From Limnoperna fortunei (lineage: Eukaryota > Mollusca > Bivalvia > Mytilida > Modiolidae): a stretch of DNA of 64,000 bases. The notes beneath the pieces are model-generated. The model had not been told where the DNA came from. It searched no databases and saw nothing but the letters and a program-made list of their open reading frames with translations. A program made the position numbers and the translations under genes. The stretch covers positions 8,644,437 through 8,708,436 of the forward strand of contig OX104124.1 in the NCBI GenBank assembly GCA_944474755.1, written 5' to 3'. The first letter of the stretch is position 1, and every line of letters starts with the position of its first letter. Below are positions 11,603 through 24,142 of the stretch, in pieces.

Positions 11603-12246
11603 TATACTACTAAAATTATAGACCCGTTTTTTTAAGCGCGCATCACAAACCACAGAGAAATAGAGCAGTAGTTAATAAGGTTACATGCAGTTAATGTTGC
11701 ATATGCAAAATATTTAATTTTTATATCGATTTTTGCTTTGAATAATTAGCAATTAACGATTAATTATGTCCGCAAATTTGTACCGGATACGGTCCTCTTT
11801 ACATTTTAAAATTTATTTCCGGGGCAACCCGTAAGGGGTTCACAATACCCAACTGGCAACTGTTAAATTAGATGGCATTTAATACGAGGTAAATTTTGGA
11901 ATCAGTGAAATCGTAACTTAAGTTCTTTTTTAATGTCATATTAGTCCTGATCACAGTGAAAACAAAATTCGTAGGACCTACCAGACATGTCTGGAGAAAA
12001 TACCTTCGTTTCAAATCGTTTTCTTTGAACTGAGCCGGCTGAATTTAAACAAGAACGAAGTGTTCGCTTGCTTTACGTGAAGTCTATAGCTGTAGTTCGT
12101 ACTTTAATATGTATAAGGTTACATGCAGTTGATGTTGCACATTAAAAATATTTAATGTTGATATCGATAAAGTCGATTATTAAATTATTTCTCTGTGTTT
12201 TGTGATGCGCGCTTTAAAGGGGGTTCTACAATTTTATTAGTTTAGA
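11603..12246. mobile_element. Non-autonomous TIR DNA transposon, about 640 bp
   Basis: Imperfect terminal inverted repeats of about 57 bp: left 11603-11660 contains GCGCGCATCACAAACCACAG, right 12186-12244 contains the complement CTGTGTTTTGTGATGCGCGC. Just inside, AGGTTACATGCAGTT recurs in the same orientation at both ends, each followed by an AAATATTTAAT...ATATCGAT motif. No ORF is present. The superfamily is undetermined. Confidence 0.75.
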
Positions 12247-12552
12247 TGATAAACATTTTGGTAAATTTCAAAGAGACAACGACCCCAAATGTATGCAAAG
12301 CAACCCATCCCTGTCATATTAACCTACAGTTGTGTTCCTTATATTGCTATCATAAAAAAGTAACCCCCAGAATCAATACCACGGGTTAAAAAAATCCGTC
12401 TTTCTAGTGTAATATATATATCATAACTTCTACTGAACTTGTTATGTTCTTTTGATTATGAGAACATTTTTATGCTTAAAAGTCACTGTGTTATTTTTCT
12501 TTAAATTACATACCCTACTAATGTAATGAAACAAATGCATTTCTTTATTTCT

Positions 12553-12600
12553 TAATTGATTGATTGATTGCTGTTTTACGTCCAGCAAGTACTAGTATTA
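12553..12600 (-). mobile_element. Family B terminal fragment
   Basis: TTGATTGATTGATTGCTGTT followed by TTACGTCCAGCAAGTA: the (ATTG)n tail plus the first bases of the reverse family B terminus only. Confidence 0.7.
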
Positions 12601-13464
12601 TAAAATTGCTGCATTTTGATTTGGTTGAAAGGTGACTAACACGCGAAGTTACATCTGGAACATCTGAATGATATACTGCAAAAGTAAAGTATGAAGAGAA
12701 AAGTAGCGACTTGAATTTCGACTGTTGTTACAGTCTACAATGAGCATATTTTTGTTTTGACATCTAGAAAGCGATTTTTAACATGCAATGATATACCAAT
12801 CGTGTTACTAACAGCAGTTCGCACATAACCCACTATGATCTGCGGACCAACCCTGCGTATTACAACCGCGAACAACCCGATAACAAGAGGCCATATTCGA
12901 CACGCGCTGTGTGGCTCCGTGTGTCTTCAATAATTGAGGTTATACTATCTACTAAAAATAAATATGTAAATTTATAGAAATCTGAAAACCACAAAACAAG
13001 AAAAAAACCACAGACACATAGCACCATATCCCGCACACTTCGCCAACTGTACACGATATTAAAATTAAGTGTACAAATACCACTAACAAATAATAAATTC
13101 ATCAAATTAATATATAGCCAACCCATAAGATTTTAACTCTGTAACCTTCGTGTGCTAATATTTAGGTCAAACTGTCTATTTCTTGACATGCGGAATGTGG
13201 TCAGTTAGAGTAGACAATGCTATTCTTCATCTCATCATAAAGGACTGACAGGGATATTTGACAGCCAACAACATTCTTTCCTTTCATTAAGCAATTCAAA
13301 TATTTTCGCTTAGCATGGTATCAAATACAACTTAAGTACGTAATACTTATTCGGTTCTATTGGTCAATCAATTGACATTCATAGGCTATGTTCTGTCAGA
13401 CTCTATTTGAAATACTAGATTGTGTGGTCTTTCGAGTAATAACTGATTATCATTATAAAATTAT

Positions 13465-13739
13465 TTAAGGTATCCGGACCACAATTGACCACGTGATGAT
13501 ATTTGGTGTCCCGGATGTCTATTGTTTTTTCAATGGAGCAGACCTCGGTTATCTTCGGCAAACATCGGAAATACTATTTAAGTAACTAACTTTTTTGCTC
13601 AAAACTGTTAACATTGACTCAAAATAGCACTATATATTTTTTTTTCATTAGTAAGTAATAGACTGATTTTAATAAAGCTGATTTTTTGGTCGAAAAAGAA
13701 AATTAAACCGTGACTTCAATTATGGGTCGGATACCTTAA
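13465..13739. mobile_element. MITE with TTAA target sites
   Basis: Ends read TTAAGGTATCCGGACCACAA (left) and the complement of TTAAGGTATCCGACCCATAA (right), about 26 bp of imperfect TIR. TTAA stands at both edges (13465-13468, 13736-13739), the duplication used by piggyBac- and Kolobok-type transposases. The interior has no ORF. Confidence 0.82.
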
Positions 13740-13954
13740 ATATCTTGGTTAAATGATTCCTTATGTCCGGCGAGTAAAATTTCATGTATATTCAGGACGA
13801 GAGCAAATTAACTAACAACAAACCAACATTAAAGAAACACGATAGTCTAAATGGCTGAAAATTCTGACTGTCAATAGACGGTACGTCGTTTGCAGTATTT
13901 ATATGATAAGCCTACTTTTTTCTAAAAAGAAATACTAAAGTTCTATGGTTTTAT

Positions 13955-14225
13955 TGTGCCTCATGGCAGCATGAGACGGCCATGGAAGCATGAGGCCGGC
14001 TAACATCTTGCGTTATCTTCGTGTGTTACTGCTTATGCCCTCTGCCACGTGTCCCATCGACTTTCAACTTTTTCTTTCTTGACCATTCTTCACCGGGTGT
14101 TTCTTGGTCTTCCAGTTTTCTTCTTTCCTTCATGTGTCTATGTTAGTGCAATCTTGATGTGCAGTTGGTGTCTCTGCGCATGCCGGATATGACAGATCCA
14201 CCTCCATCTTTTCACTTTGATTGTA
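13955..14225 (-). pseudogene. Decayed LINE (RTE-like) ORF2 C-terminal fragment
   Basis: In one minus-strand frame the reading is RWRWICHIRHA, IKIALT, a stop, then THEGKKKTGRPRNT, a stop, RMVKKEKVESRWDTWQRA and a stop. This matches the conserved post-reverse-transcriptase tail (WRWIGH...ALTW.PEGKRKxGRPxxTWRR...MGxTW) of animal RTE-type retrotransposons. The first stop (TAG) sits where Trp (TGG) is expected. The higher GC than its surroundings fits a former coding segment. Confidence 0.78.
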
Positions 14226-14737
14226 GTGGACATTTGTGTGGTGCCGTATTCGACATCTTTTCAGGCCCGTGGATTTTTCAAAGTGGTTGTGTATGATGTT
14301 CTGTAATTCTGTAATTAATATATAAAAATAAAAACTTTCCTCCCAATCTTTAAAATGATGCTAAATACAAGGATGTTCATAATAATTTGTGACCGAAGAT
14401 CGTGTACCTGATGTAATGTGTTTGTTTATTTCTTGAAGTATTTATCATTCCATATTGATCAAGGACGATTATTTTCGTACATTTCTTTAACCCACCTGCA
14501 TAAGACCAATCATCAAATGAAACGGTTTTTTGTTTTACATTTTTTTAAAGTTTATTTCTAAATACGTCACTAACAAAAAAGCCATGTATTCGTTGATTGA
14601 ATGATTTGGTGATCTATTTAAAACATTTAGTGGCATTTCGGTCTTTTGCGTAAACTTGAGATTTATTATCCAGCATATGTAGAGGTTATGTCATTCTTAC
14701 ATACGTCTATAGAATGCTTGAAAAAAAGTTACAACAG

Positions 14738-14925
14738 GCATCTCAGCACTAAAAATTTCGTGATCGAGCCTTATTCTCAACTGGGTGGGATTGAAGCCTA
14801 CCTACTTTACAAGGATTGCCGGTTTTCTTGCCGAAAATCATGGATTTTCACCGTGTATTCCGTCTTATTGCTAAATCATAAATAGACCCACGATGTAGTT
14901 GAAAAATTGCTAGAAAAAAATCCAA
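14738..14925 (+). mobile_element. SINE family A, old diverged copy
   Basis: GAGCCTTATTCTCAACTGGG, TTTACAAGGATTGCCGGTTT, CCACGATGTAGTTGAAAAAT and TGCTAGAAAAAAAT follow family A order; both ends are decayed. Confidence 0.65.
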
Positions 14926-15087
14926 AAATGTATTCATGTCGAATATAATAATAATCATCGTTTCACTGACAAAAAAGAATTAATTATTGCTAAGGAAAAA
15001 TCATTAATACATGTTTAGAGGTGAATAAATGGACAACTTTTTTACTCGAAATTGTTCATCCTTTAGTGTCAATCATTTAAATGTCTG

Positions 15088-15176
15088 TTTGTTTAAATGA
15101 TGTTTAACACCATATTCATTAATTTTTCAGCTATATCATGGTATCCAGTTTTTATTGCGAAGGAAGCCGGTACGTT
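15088..15176 (-). mobile_element. SINE family A 3' fragment
   Basis: The tail TTTAAATGATGTTTAACACC and body CAGCTATATCATGGTATCCA, ending in GAAGGAAGCCGG where unrelated 63-bp repeat sequence takes over. Confidence 0.85.
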
Positions 15177-15192
15177 TAATTCTATTGCATTA

Positions 15193-15381
15193 GAGAGTTC
15201 TAAGGAGGCCAAGATTAAAAATACTGAAGATGTGGTGAAACAAGTAGAACCGTCAGAGAGTTCTAAGGAGGCCAAGATTAAAAATACTGAAGATGTGATG
15301 AAACAAGTAGAACCGTCAGAGAGTTCTAAGGAGGCCAAGACTAAAAATACTGAAGATGTGACGAAACAAGTAGAACCGTCA
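15193..15381 (+). repeat. 63-bp tandem repeat, 3 copies, in-frame coding-like
   Basis: Three near-identical 63-bp units, starting GAGAGTTCTAAGGAGGCCAA. In the plus frame each encodes 21 residues (ESSKEAKxKNTEDVxKQVEPS), a charged, helix-prone repeat. The open frame runs 15097-15522 but starts in SINE sequence and ends in a hydrophobic stretch from a (GT)n tract. I see no homologue or splice context that would make it a gene. Confidence 0.85.
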
Positions 15382-15435
15382 GAGAGTTTCCTTCTTAAAC
15401 GTTCTCAAATGTTGTTTGTTTTCTTCTGTTTTGTG

Positions 15436-15450
15436 TGTGTGTGTGTGTTT
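15436..15450 (+). repeat. (GT)n microsatellite
   Basis: A short run of TG dinucleotides inside a T-rich stretch. Confidence 0.8.
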
Positions 15451-16045
15451 TGTTTTTGTTCTTTATTGTTTTTTTTTCTTTTTTGGCTTTACATAACCAC
15501 ATTTTCAGCAATTAAATCGTAACATTACGTTAACCGTTGTTCGTTCGTGTATTGTATATTGGACTTTGAATTCAAGTTTCTTTATTTTGTCCCTGGGAGT
15601 TCCCTGTGTCAATCAAGTACAGGAAACAAAACTAAGTACATCAATATAAAAGTACAAAATGACGCTTTCAGATTTTTCTCAGAATCGTGTTTACATTGAA
15701 ATGTATTACATAACTGGTATCCCAACAAAGGACATTTATACATCACACTTGATCAAACATTCCATAACGGTATCTCATCGGAATTTCCAATTGTTGCATG
15801 TTAAGCATCATTGTATCACTTTGTTAATAGTTAATGGCCTTAAACAATTGCAGAAAACGATGTAGTTAATTAAAATTGTTAAACATCTTTTTCAACAATT
15901 TTTTTATCAAATATCTTCTGCTAAAAATCTACTTTCGTACATTTCTGTTTAATTCACGCTATGTTTTATTTGTGAGGGACACAACTGTCAATATTTGTAA
16001 GCAAAAGAAGAAGCTTGAGTACAAAGAGAAAGCCCCGGATATTTG

Positions 16046-16150
16046 GCATTCTGGCCTGATGTAAGGTCATAATGCAGAAAGCCTGGTCGCAGACCACAGT
16101 GGGTGACGTGTTTGGAAAGTGCTACTCTCCTGGCACGACAAAGCTTTTTA
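16046..16150 (+). mobile_element. Family B internal fragment
   Basis: TAAGGTCATAATGCAGAAAG, CCTGGTCGCAGACC and GTGCTACTCTCCTGGCACGA match the middle of family B copies at 44460-44540 and (reverse) 62420-62480. The tail is absent. Confidence 0.65.
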
Positions 16151-16332
16151 TGTAATATTTTCATTTTGAGTGCGAAATTTAAAAAATGTGTGTGCATATT
16201 TTAATTTTGAGTGCGTAATTTAAAATTTGGAGTATGTATTCTGTGATGATATTTTTAATCATACTTTTGACAAGAACGGCGTGCCATAGTTTTCTTCTTA
16301 AATATATCAGCAACGTTGTTTGTATGTTTGAA

Positions 16333-16486
16333 TGATCAATTTTTTTCGTAACTTTCACCAATTTTTCTGCTATATCATGGCGTCGAGTTTTTATTGGGGG
16401 AGGACTGGAGTACCCAGAGAAAACCCCCGACCTTCGCTTGGAAAACTGGTAATCCTTGTCAATTAAGATTGAAGTCGAGTACTCAC
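16333..16486 (-). mobile_element. SINE family A, head-truncated copy
   Basis: TTTTTCTGCTATATCATGGC, TTTTTATTGGGGGAGGACTG and AATCCTTGTCAATTAAGATT are preserved; it ends at GTCGAGTACTCACTTC. Confidence 0.88.
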
Positions 16487-17236
16487 TTCTAGACATCAGG
16501 CAAACATTCAATCAATTAATTACCGAACTAAACATTGACAGAAAGTGTACCCCATGATGTTTTATGATGTGTTAGAAATGATTTAAGGAATTTATAACGT
16601 TAGCTTTGTGTCTATTAATCAAACAGTGTTGCATACTTTGGATTTATTTGCAAAACTATGTTCCAAATATAATTTCCCTTGAACTAAATTCAGTATTAGC
16701 GCTATATAAGGAACTATACATATAACCTTGAAATGACATCTGTTCAAACATTTTAATCGGAAATGGTTTTAAATATAAGAACTATTTATAGGTTAGAAAA
16801 AGAGCATAGACGATACAGAACATTCCAGACATCACAGAGAAACCCAATTGCGGTCGACTTGGTACATGAACTTAGCTCATATGGCTATGTTCAAAGGGCT
16901 TCCAATTCATGTTTTTAACGCTGTATTATTATTTATATATATAAATCCTAATCCTATAGAATATTTTTTATGCAACCTAACATTTACTTTGATATACAGT
17001 TGTGTTGCATAGCATAACAAGAAAGGGCTTTCATTTCATGTTTTTATCGGCGAGGTTCGCATGAATTGGAAGCGAGCTACCTAACTTGAGCGTGTGTTGT
17101 GTAAAAAAAGTCACGTGATCTATATAAACAAACCCATTTCAGATGGTAGATGAGAAGACAAATATTGTAGATAAGCACACACATGTATGGAAGCCCGTAC
17201 GTGCCCCAGAAAAAAATTAATTAATAACGTGTGCTC

Positions 17237-17475
17237 ACGAGTTACTAACTTTCAGAAATTTTCGTGCTATATCATGGTGTCCAGTTTTTATTGGGGAAAG
17301 AAGCTGGAGTACCCGGAGAGAACTCCCGAACTGCGATAGGAAAACTGGCAATCCTTGCCAATTAAGATTGGAGTTGAGTACACCCTGCACGCAGTGAGAC
17401 TGGAACCATCAACGTCAGAGTTGACAGACCACGTGATCAATAGTAGACGAACTTCCTTAACCAGTTGGCCGCAAA
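17237..17475 (-). mobile_element. SINE family A, near full length, tail decayed
   Basis: The body from CTATATCATGGTGTCCAG to GAGTACACCCTGCACGCA is well kept, followed by the tRNA-like head (CACGTGATCAATAGTAGACG, CCTTAACCAGTTGGCCGC). The terminal (TTTG)n is lost. Confidence 0.9.
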
Positions 17476-20400
17476 TTTGTAATAATAACATTCCAATAAG
17501 TAATGTTTGTAAGATCAATAACTGCCTCTTATTGAATATTCGTGTCACGTGATTCGTGTACACCTTTAGCTGCATTAAAAATTTAAAATTACAAACGAGT
17601 ATTGCAGAACGTTAGTATTGAAGACTTGAAGGCTGCTACCAGAGATGCATCTTGAATACTAGTATTCTATTTAATGCTACTGACAATAATCAAAACGCGA
17701 TAAAATGAACGACACAAACGCCGCTAAATCAAGACAATAAGGTAGTCAATTTTAACTAAACTTTTTAAAAAATAAGGTTCCATAAGCACTACATCTATTC
17801 AGGTCTAGGTAGACATAGATTCTACTTTGTTAATCCTTCAATCTATTCTGACAACAATTGTACTGCAAAAATTGTAATTAAAATGCAAGATATATCTATA
17901 CACTATTTGGTGCTGTTTTCTAGAAAACATTTGCAACTCGCCGACCTGTTCCTGTATGCATTTAATGCAGGTTTTGTTGGAACATTTTGAACGTCCAAAG
18001 AACGAAAAGACTTGTATTAGCCGTTTAACTTGGCTTTTTATTTAGAGATGTTGCCATTTCTATATACAATTCCCAAAAAGTCCATTTGTTTCTATTTTTT
18101 ATACACACTCCAAACAAGTCTATTTGTTGCCATTTTTGATTTCCAACACGAAGTGACATACCGTTATAATGTGTTCATTACAAATATAACGACGAATATT
18201 TTGAGGTACACCTTTTCGTTAATTCACACAGATTTCGACTAAAAAGAACATGACGGGTGTCATAAGTGAAGCAGGTTATGACTACATTTTCGGAACACCT
18301 TATGTCACACCTTGTTCAGAATTGTTCATGCTGCTTATTTTTGTGTTTCATGTTGACTTGTGCTTTGCTTGTTTCTCCGCGAATTTTCTTTCAGCCATGG
18401 ATTAAACTTTCGTACTTTGATTTGATTCTTCAGATTGCCCCATCGGTAGCTTATAATCTAGTTTATAAATATCCAATCATATTAAAAAATTAAGAATTAT
18501 AGTCATTTTTACTGTTTCTCCATTTATTGTGTAAACACTTGATGGAAACAAACAGGGCTATAAATAGTCTGTTATATTGATTTTAATCGGTATCGCATTT
18601 CCTGATGTGGCATTTTAAGTTCTTTTATGGCTATTATACGGGTTCTTTTGCGTGAGCAACATGGGTCGATAAAGATATTTTATCCATTAGTATTCCAATA
18701 AATCAAGTTTAAACTATATTTATAAGCAACCGACAAAAACATGTTTACAAAGTATCCGTGCTAACGGTACTGGTCAGTCATGTGTTCTATTCGTGCATAT
18801 GGCAATGTACGAGTTCACTGGGCATAATATTCGTGTATAAGCAACTAAATCGTGATCTATTTATAGTGTTTAAGTGCTTTGTTTTTGATGTAATCTATAT
18901 TTTCTAGGAAAATATGAAATATGATCTTTGCATAGCAAAATTGCGTGCTTCAGCACAAAAGAAACTTTCATAAATAGATGTCTACTGGGGAGAATCGACT
19001 GAAGTATTATTAATTATAATACATTGATTTCTGGTCAGATATAGGAGTGTGTAATAATCAAAATACAAAAAAGGAACAGTCACAAAAGCAGAAAAAACTG
19101 TTATTAGAAAATGATCAATGGAGAAATTTTTAAATAAAAAAACAAATAAACGTTATCAAACCCGGAAAATGAGATTTTGGAGATTTCTCAACACGTTGGC
19201 GCACTGTAGCGTTAAAAAGCGACAATATTGTCTCGACGCAACTCTTCACCAATTTCTAATGGCTGCCTATCCCTATTTTCGGAATACAAGAGTTACTTCC
19301 CATTTGCAAGAGTTGTCTTTCATAACAGCAGGTATCTAGTATTGAATAGATAGGGAAAAATCACGTTTTTATTTTGTTAAAAATAATTCTGTGGACTCAC
19401 CCTTCCAGTACAACTAAAACACTGCGGAATTAGTTTGTAATAATAAATTTTACCGGATGTTTTGCTATATGTGAATAAAAAATTATTGTAGAAAACGACC
19501 TTTTTACCCACAGTAGGTACTATAAAGTACCTGTTCTAAAGAACAGATAACTCTGCAAATGGGAGATAAATCTTGTTTACCGCAAGTAGGGAATAAAATG
19601 ATTCCATTATGTAAGGGTTAAATTGGCCTTGTATGGAAAATGCGTGCTTAGCCAGAAAAAAACTGGGTTTTTTTATTTATTAATCTGTTAACTTTCATAT
19701 GTGCAAAGTTCATCGTTGTGTAAAACTATAATGAAATCACAGATTGTGAGGAAACATATAAATAACATTTGCACATTTTAATCAACTCAACACTTTGTTG
19801 AACATGCATGTATACTTTTTGGTTTGATACAGATAATGTGCGATATTCCTGAATAACTGACTGGTCTCTTGTCCTTGACCTCATAACGATTTCGGCCATC
19901 ACACGTTTCAAACGGAGAGCAGGATATGCTATCACAAATTCTGATATACCACCAATGTTCAAAGTATTCGTGTTTGTTGTATGTTTTGAGTGATGCTTAT
20001 CAGTATAACGTTTATAATCATGATTTAAAGCGCCAGAAGATATTCCATCTAAATCATAAGCATGCATAACTACTACAAATTGATAATGATTGCAAGTATT
20101 CACTAATGTCGACTTTTGTAATGTATTCTTAAAGTTTCAAAGTTAGAAAATATGATTTCGTTGACTCTCTACCTCTTAAATATGTAATCCCTCTGTCAGT
20201 AACCCATACGGTTTTAAAATGCTTATGGTAAAAAAAAATTTGAGTCTTTGTATATCTTCTTGTAGGAATTAAATTATTGATTCAAGATAACAACATGCTA
20301 AAACAGTGCTTCATCTCAATGTGTTTATATGATTTCCTTCGTTATCAAATATCTTTCTCTGCAGACTACAACAATGGTTGGTTAACCAGAATTACCCTTT

Positions 20401-20554
20401 TTCTACAAAAAGCATTGCATTAAAAAGCCGCTGGTTATAGATACTAACAAGGCTGGTTTCTCCTTATAAAGGACACTAAAGTCATTAAATGTAGTACACA
20501 AATTGCATATTTAGTGTTAGTCTTGCTAAAATGAATTATATTCCTTTAAGTGGC
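17476..20554. other. Gene-free stretch
   Basis: Includes weak local duplications (near 18050-18150) and a 125-codon minus-strand frame (20103-19726) with no recognisable domain or splice context. I do not call it a gene. Confidence 0.5.
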
Positions 20555-20762
20555 ATATTCGGCCGTTTGGTTAACCTTAAGTCATCTTCTATAGATCACC
20601 TTGATGAGAGTACAGAGTTTGCAAGTTTGAGTATGACTCCGGTGACGTTTTGCGACTGTAATCTTGCCAGTGTTTTGCCGAAGGTGTGGAATTTTCATCG
20701 GTTACTCAAATTGTCTCCTCAATATAACTGGACGCCATGATCAAGCTGAAGTGTGGTGTAAA
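20555..20762 (+). mobile_element. SINE family A, old diverged copy
   Basis: TTCGGCCGTTTGGTTAACCT (A-box region), AGTTTGAGTATGACTCCGGT, TAATCTTGCCAGTGTTTTGC, AACTGGACGCCATGATCAAG and GTGGTGTAAAACCACAT keep the family order. Confidence 0.7.
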
Positions 20763-21844
20763 ACCACATACAATAAGTTTATTTACGTCAAGCCAAAAAA
20801 GTTTGTGTAAGACGGGCATGTATAACATTGTGCTACACTACTGTTGCTTTATTTATACACAAAATATTTTGTGATAAATCAGATGTTGTTATCAAAATAT
20901 AGTCAAAATTCGTGGAATATATTTCAGTGTAATAGATTTATTTTGGATGTTGAAAACATAGCAAGTAAATCAACCTACCAACAGGAACCGGAAATAACCG
21001 GAAACAACAAATACGAATACAGACAAATGCACACAAAAAATACACTGCAACATCAAAGACTGTGTTACCAGAACATAAAAAACATGAGTACTGTTAGGTG
21101 TTTGGGATACGTAAGCATTGCCTCTAATTATACACCTTACTCATTGTCATCTCAATAGAAATAGTCAAATCCGGGAAAATATAATAGGTTTTCATACCTG
21201 CATGTCTATACATAGATAGTATTGCATTCTATTCACAAGATGTAGCATTATCATAATTATGAAATAAACTTCGCTATCCAATATAAATGCTATTTTGAAG
21301 CCAATAAACATGGTTAAACATATTGAGTGTATATACGTTCAGACGGACTTTTGATTTATTATTCCTGTGCTCTCCAAGGAGAATAGTAAGAACATAATTT
21401 GTATTGTAATTGACTCATTTGTCACTTAAGTCTAAAAAAGGGAATGGTTCTATTTGAAATAGGATGCGCTTATTGCTTTGTTTTTTTTTGTGCGTATGAC
21501 AAATAAATTATTTTTGTACTGATGAGTCATAATAGCATGTCTTAAACTACCCCAAACAACAATCCTTTTGTGAAATTCTATGTAAGGCTAAGAGTTCATA
21601 AAAATATTTGCTGTCAAATCAATTGTTTAAGCATATAGTTCCTTGAGTTTCGTAGTGTAGAAAAAATTGAGCTCTTTTATTTTGTTTACTCCAAATTCAT
21701 CTTTCCCAAAATTCTTCAAATTTTGATAGAAATTTCTAGTGTTGCATTTACCAATATCATAAACGTGAAATTCGAGGTCAATACTTGAGCTTAACCTTAA
21801 ATGCGCCCTCGATTGGTAAATAAGGAAGGCCTTTCCATGGAAGG

Positions 21845-21950
21845 TTGTCACGTTATTATACAAAAAGTGGACCATAGCGGATGACATGATGTAAAATGCC
21901 TGTCTCCTTGCACGATAGGTCTTTCTTCTTGCCATTGTTATAGATGTCGT
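21845..21950 (+). mobile_element. Possible family B fragment, strongly diverged
   Basis: GATGACATGATGTAAAATGC followed by CTGTCTCCTTGCACGATAGG resembles the family B segment (GTCAGGACATAATGTAGAAA, CCTTGCACGATAATG). It overlaps a 102-codon minus-strand frame (21627-21935), which is therefore unlikely to be a gene. Confidence 0.45.
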
Positions 21951-23246
21951 TAAAAACTACTACAAAAGGTTCGATTTTCTCTTCCTCCCCAACTCTACCT
22001 ACTTTTTCAGTCTTATTTGTTATTGTCTGCAGTGTCTATCAAATTTACCTAACGATTGATTGTTTGTTTACTTGTTTTCGCCTTTAATTAAGCTAAAATA
22101 TTTAAATAGAAGTTACGCAGCCATTGAATATAAATATTCAAATAATATAACATTGTTCTTGATGTTTTAAAGTGTGGTAAAAGTGACGAGAGCAAAGTAC
22201 GAAATATATTCACAATAGCACTAAAATCGAGCACCTTGAACACATTTAGCACTGTATTGTAATTGATAGTATTCAAGTTGGTTGTGTTTCCTCCTTCTGT
22301 TCTTAAATTTTAGACACAGCAGGCATATGTAATGTTACTGTTGCTTTTTCCATTTTTGTTTCTCATTAAATTGGTTACTTAAATATAAAGTACAAAACGT
22401 ACCTACGTAGAAAAGTCATGCTGACAGTTTCATGCATAATTCTTATGTAAATGGATGATTTCTTGTAAAGATGAGCTTACGCGCACTCATCTGTACTCAT
22501 TGCGTCATCCTATCAAAATACATAAAACAACCATTTTGAATATATAGAATTTCGTTATGTGAATTTTGTCGGTTTAAGGACTTCATGCGGTTTTTTTTGG
22601 GAAAGCACACTCCTCTACAATACACTCGCAAAAAGACATAAAATTCACTCATACAAGATTACCCGGTCTTTGCCAAAAAATAAAGTATGTAAACACCTAT
22701 TTTTCTTTATTTTAATATTAAATATACGTAATTATTCATACAAAGATGAACTCCAGTAACATCCTTTCCTACATACAGTTCTATACGTAGATCTAGTTTT
22801 ACATGCAAATGATATTTCAATTTACTGAATGATTACCTCATCAAAGGGGTATTGCTTTTTTGAAACCCCCTATTATAATCATTAAAGTGTTTGATAATCA
22901 CAAAGTGGAGACAGCAAAGATTGCAGAGATCACTTGAAAGCAATTCATGTTGTTATATATCTAAATATAATCTTGCGCTATAAATAGCAACTATATTTTA
23001 TATTTAGTATTACATTCAATTAATTAACGAAGTACCCGATTGATGTTATCATTAGTCCCGTATTTATTAATACAGTTAATGAATTAGATCGTTGCCTTTT
23101 GACATATAATGTTAAACACAATTTGACTACAGATGGCTTAATTTATTTTTAGTTTTATGCCAATTAATACAAACAAATAAGTTTATTACATAATGAATTT
23201 TTAAAATGATTTCTATTGGTCAAGACCAGGCAAAACTCCCGACCGT
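21951..23246. other. Gene-free AT-rich stretch before the 69-bp array
   Basis: No frame, RNA or repeat that I can support. Confidence 0.55.
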
Positions 23247-24142
23247 TTATTCTGATATTGTTTGATAAAAATCAATATTGACTACCTTTTTCAATCACGT
23301 TGTTGTCATGTGGCTTTATTCTGATATTGTTTGATTAAAATCAATATTGACTACCTTTTTCAATCACGTTGTTGTCATGTGGCTTTATTCTGATATTGTT
23401 TGATTAAAATCAATATTGACTACCTTTTTCAATCACGTTGTTGTCATGTGGCTTTATTCTGATATTGTTTGATTAAAATCAATATTGACTACCTTTTTCA
23501 ATCACGTTGTTTCCATGTGGCTTTATTCTGATATTGTTTGATTAAAATCAATATTGACTACCTTTTTCAATCACGTTGTTGTCATGTGGCTTTATTCTGA
23601 TATTGTTTGATTAAATCAATATTGACTACCTTTTTCAATCACGTTGTTGTCATATGCCTTTATTCTGATATTGTTTGATTAAAATAAATATTGACTACCT
23701 TTTTCAATCACGTTGTTGTCATGTGGCTTTATTCTGATATTGTTTGATTAAAATCAATATTGACTACCTTTTTCAATCACGTTGTTGTCATGTGGCTTTA
23801 TTCTGATATTGTTTGATTAAAACCAATATTGACTACCTTTTTCGATCACATTGTTGTCATGTGGCTTTATTCTGATATTGTTTGATTAAAATCAATATTG
23901 ACTACCTTTTTCGATCACATTGTTGTCATGTGGCTTTATTCTGATATTGTTTGATTAAAATCAATATTGACTACCTTTTTCGATCATATTGTTGTCAGGT
24001 TGCTTTATTCTGATATTGTTTTATTAAAATCAATATTGACTACCTTTTTTAATCACGTTGTTGTCATGTGGCTTTATTCTGATATTGTTTGATTAAAATC
24101 AATATTGACTACCTTTTTCTATCACATTGCTGTCAGGTGGTT
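23247..24142 (+). repeat. 69-bp satellite-like tandem array, 13 copies
   Basis: Units start at 23247, 23316, 23385, 23454, 23523, 23592, 23660, 23729, 23798, 23867, 23936, 24005 and 24074; one unit is 68 bp after losing an A. Each holds the palindromic words TTGATTAAAATCAA and CAATATTG. Early and late units differ by shared changes (TCAATCACG versus TCGATCACA), showing local expansion of variants. Confidence 0.97.

Noticed and set aside
19726..20103. 125-codon minus-strand frame
   Set aside because: No recognisable family, signal or neighbouring exon; unsupported though not excluded as a lineage-specific exon.
21627..21935. 102-codon minus-strand frame starting MARRKTYRARRQ
   Set aside because: Part of it overlaps sequence resembling SINE-like family B, and no domain or splice context supports it.
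23247..24142. CRISPR-like regular repeat
   Set aside because: Units are contiguous, with no unique spacers between repeats, and the DNA is eukaryotic; this is a tandem satellite.
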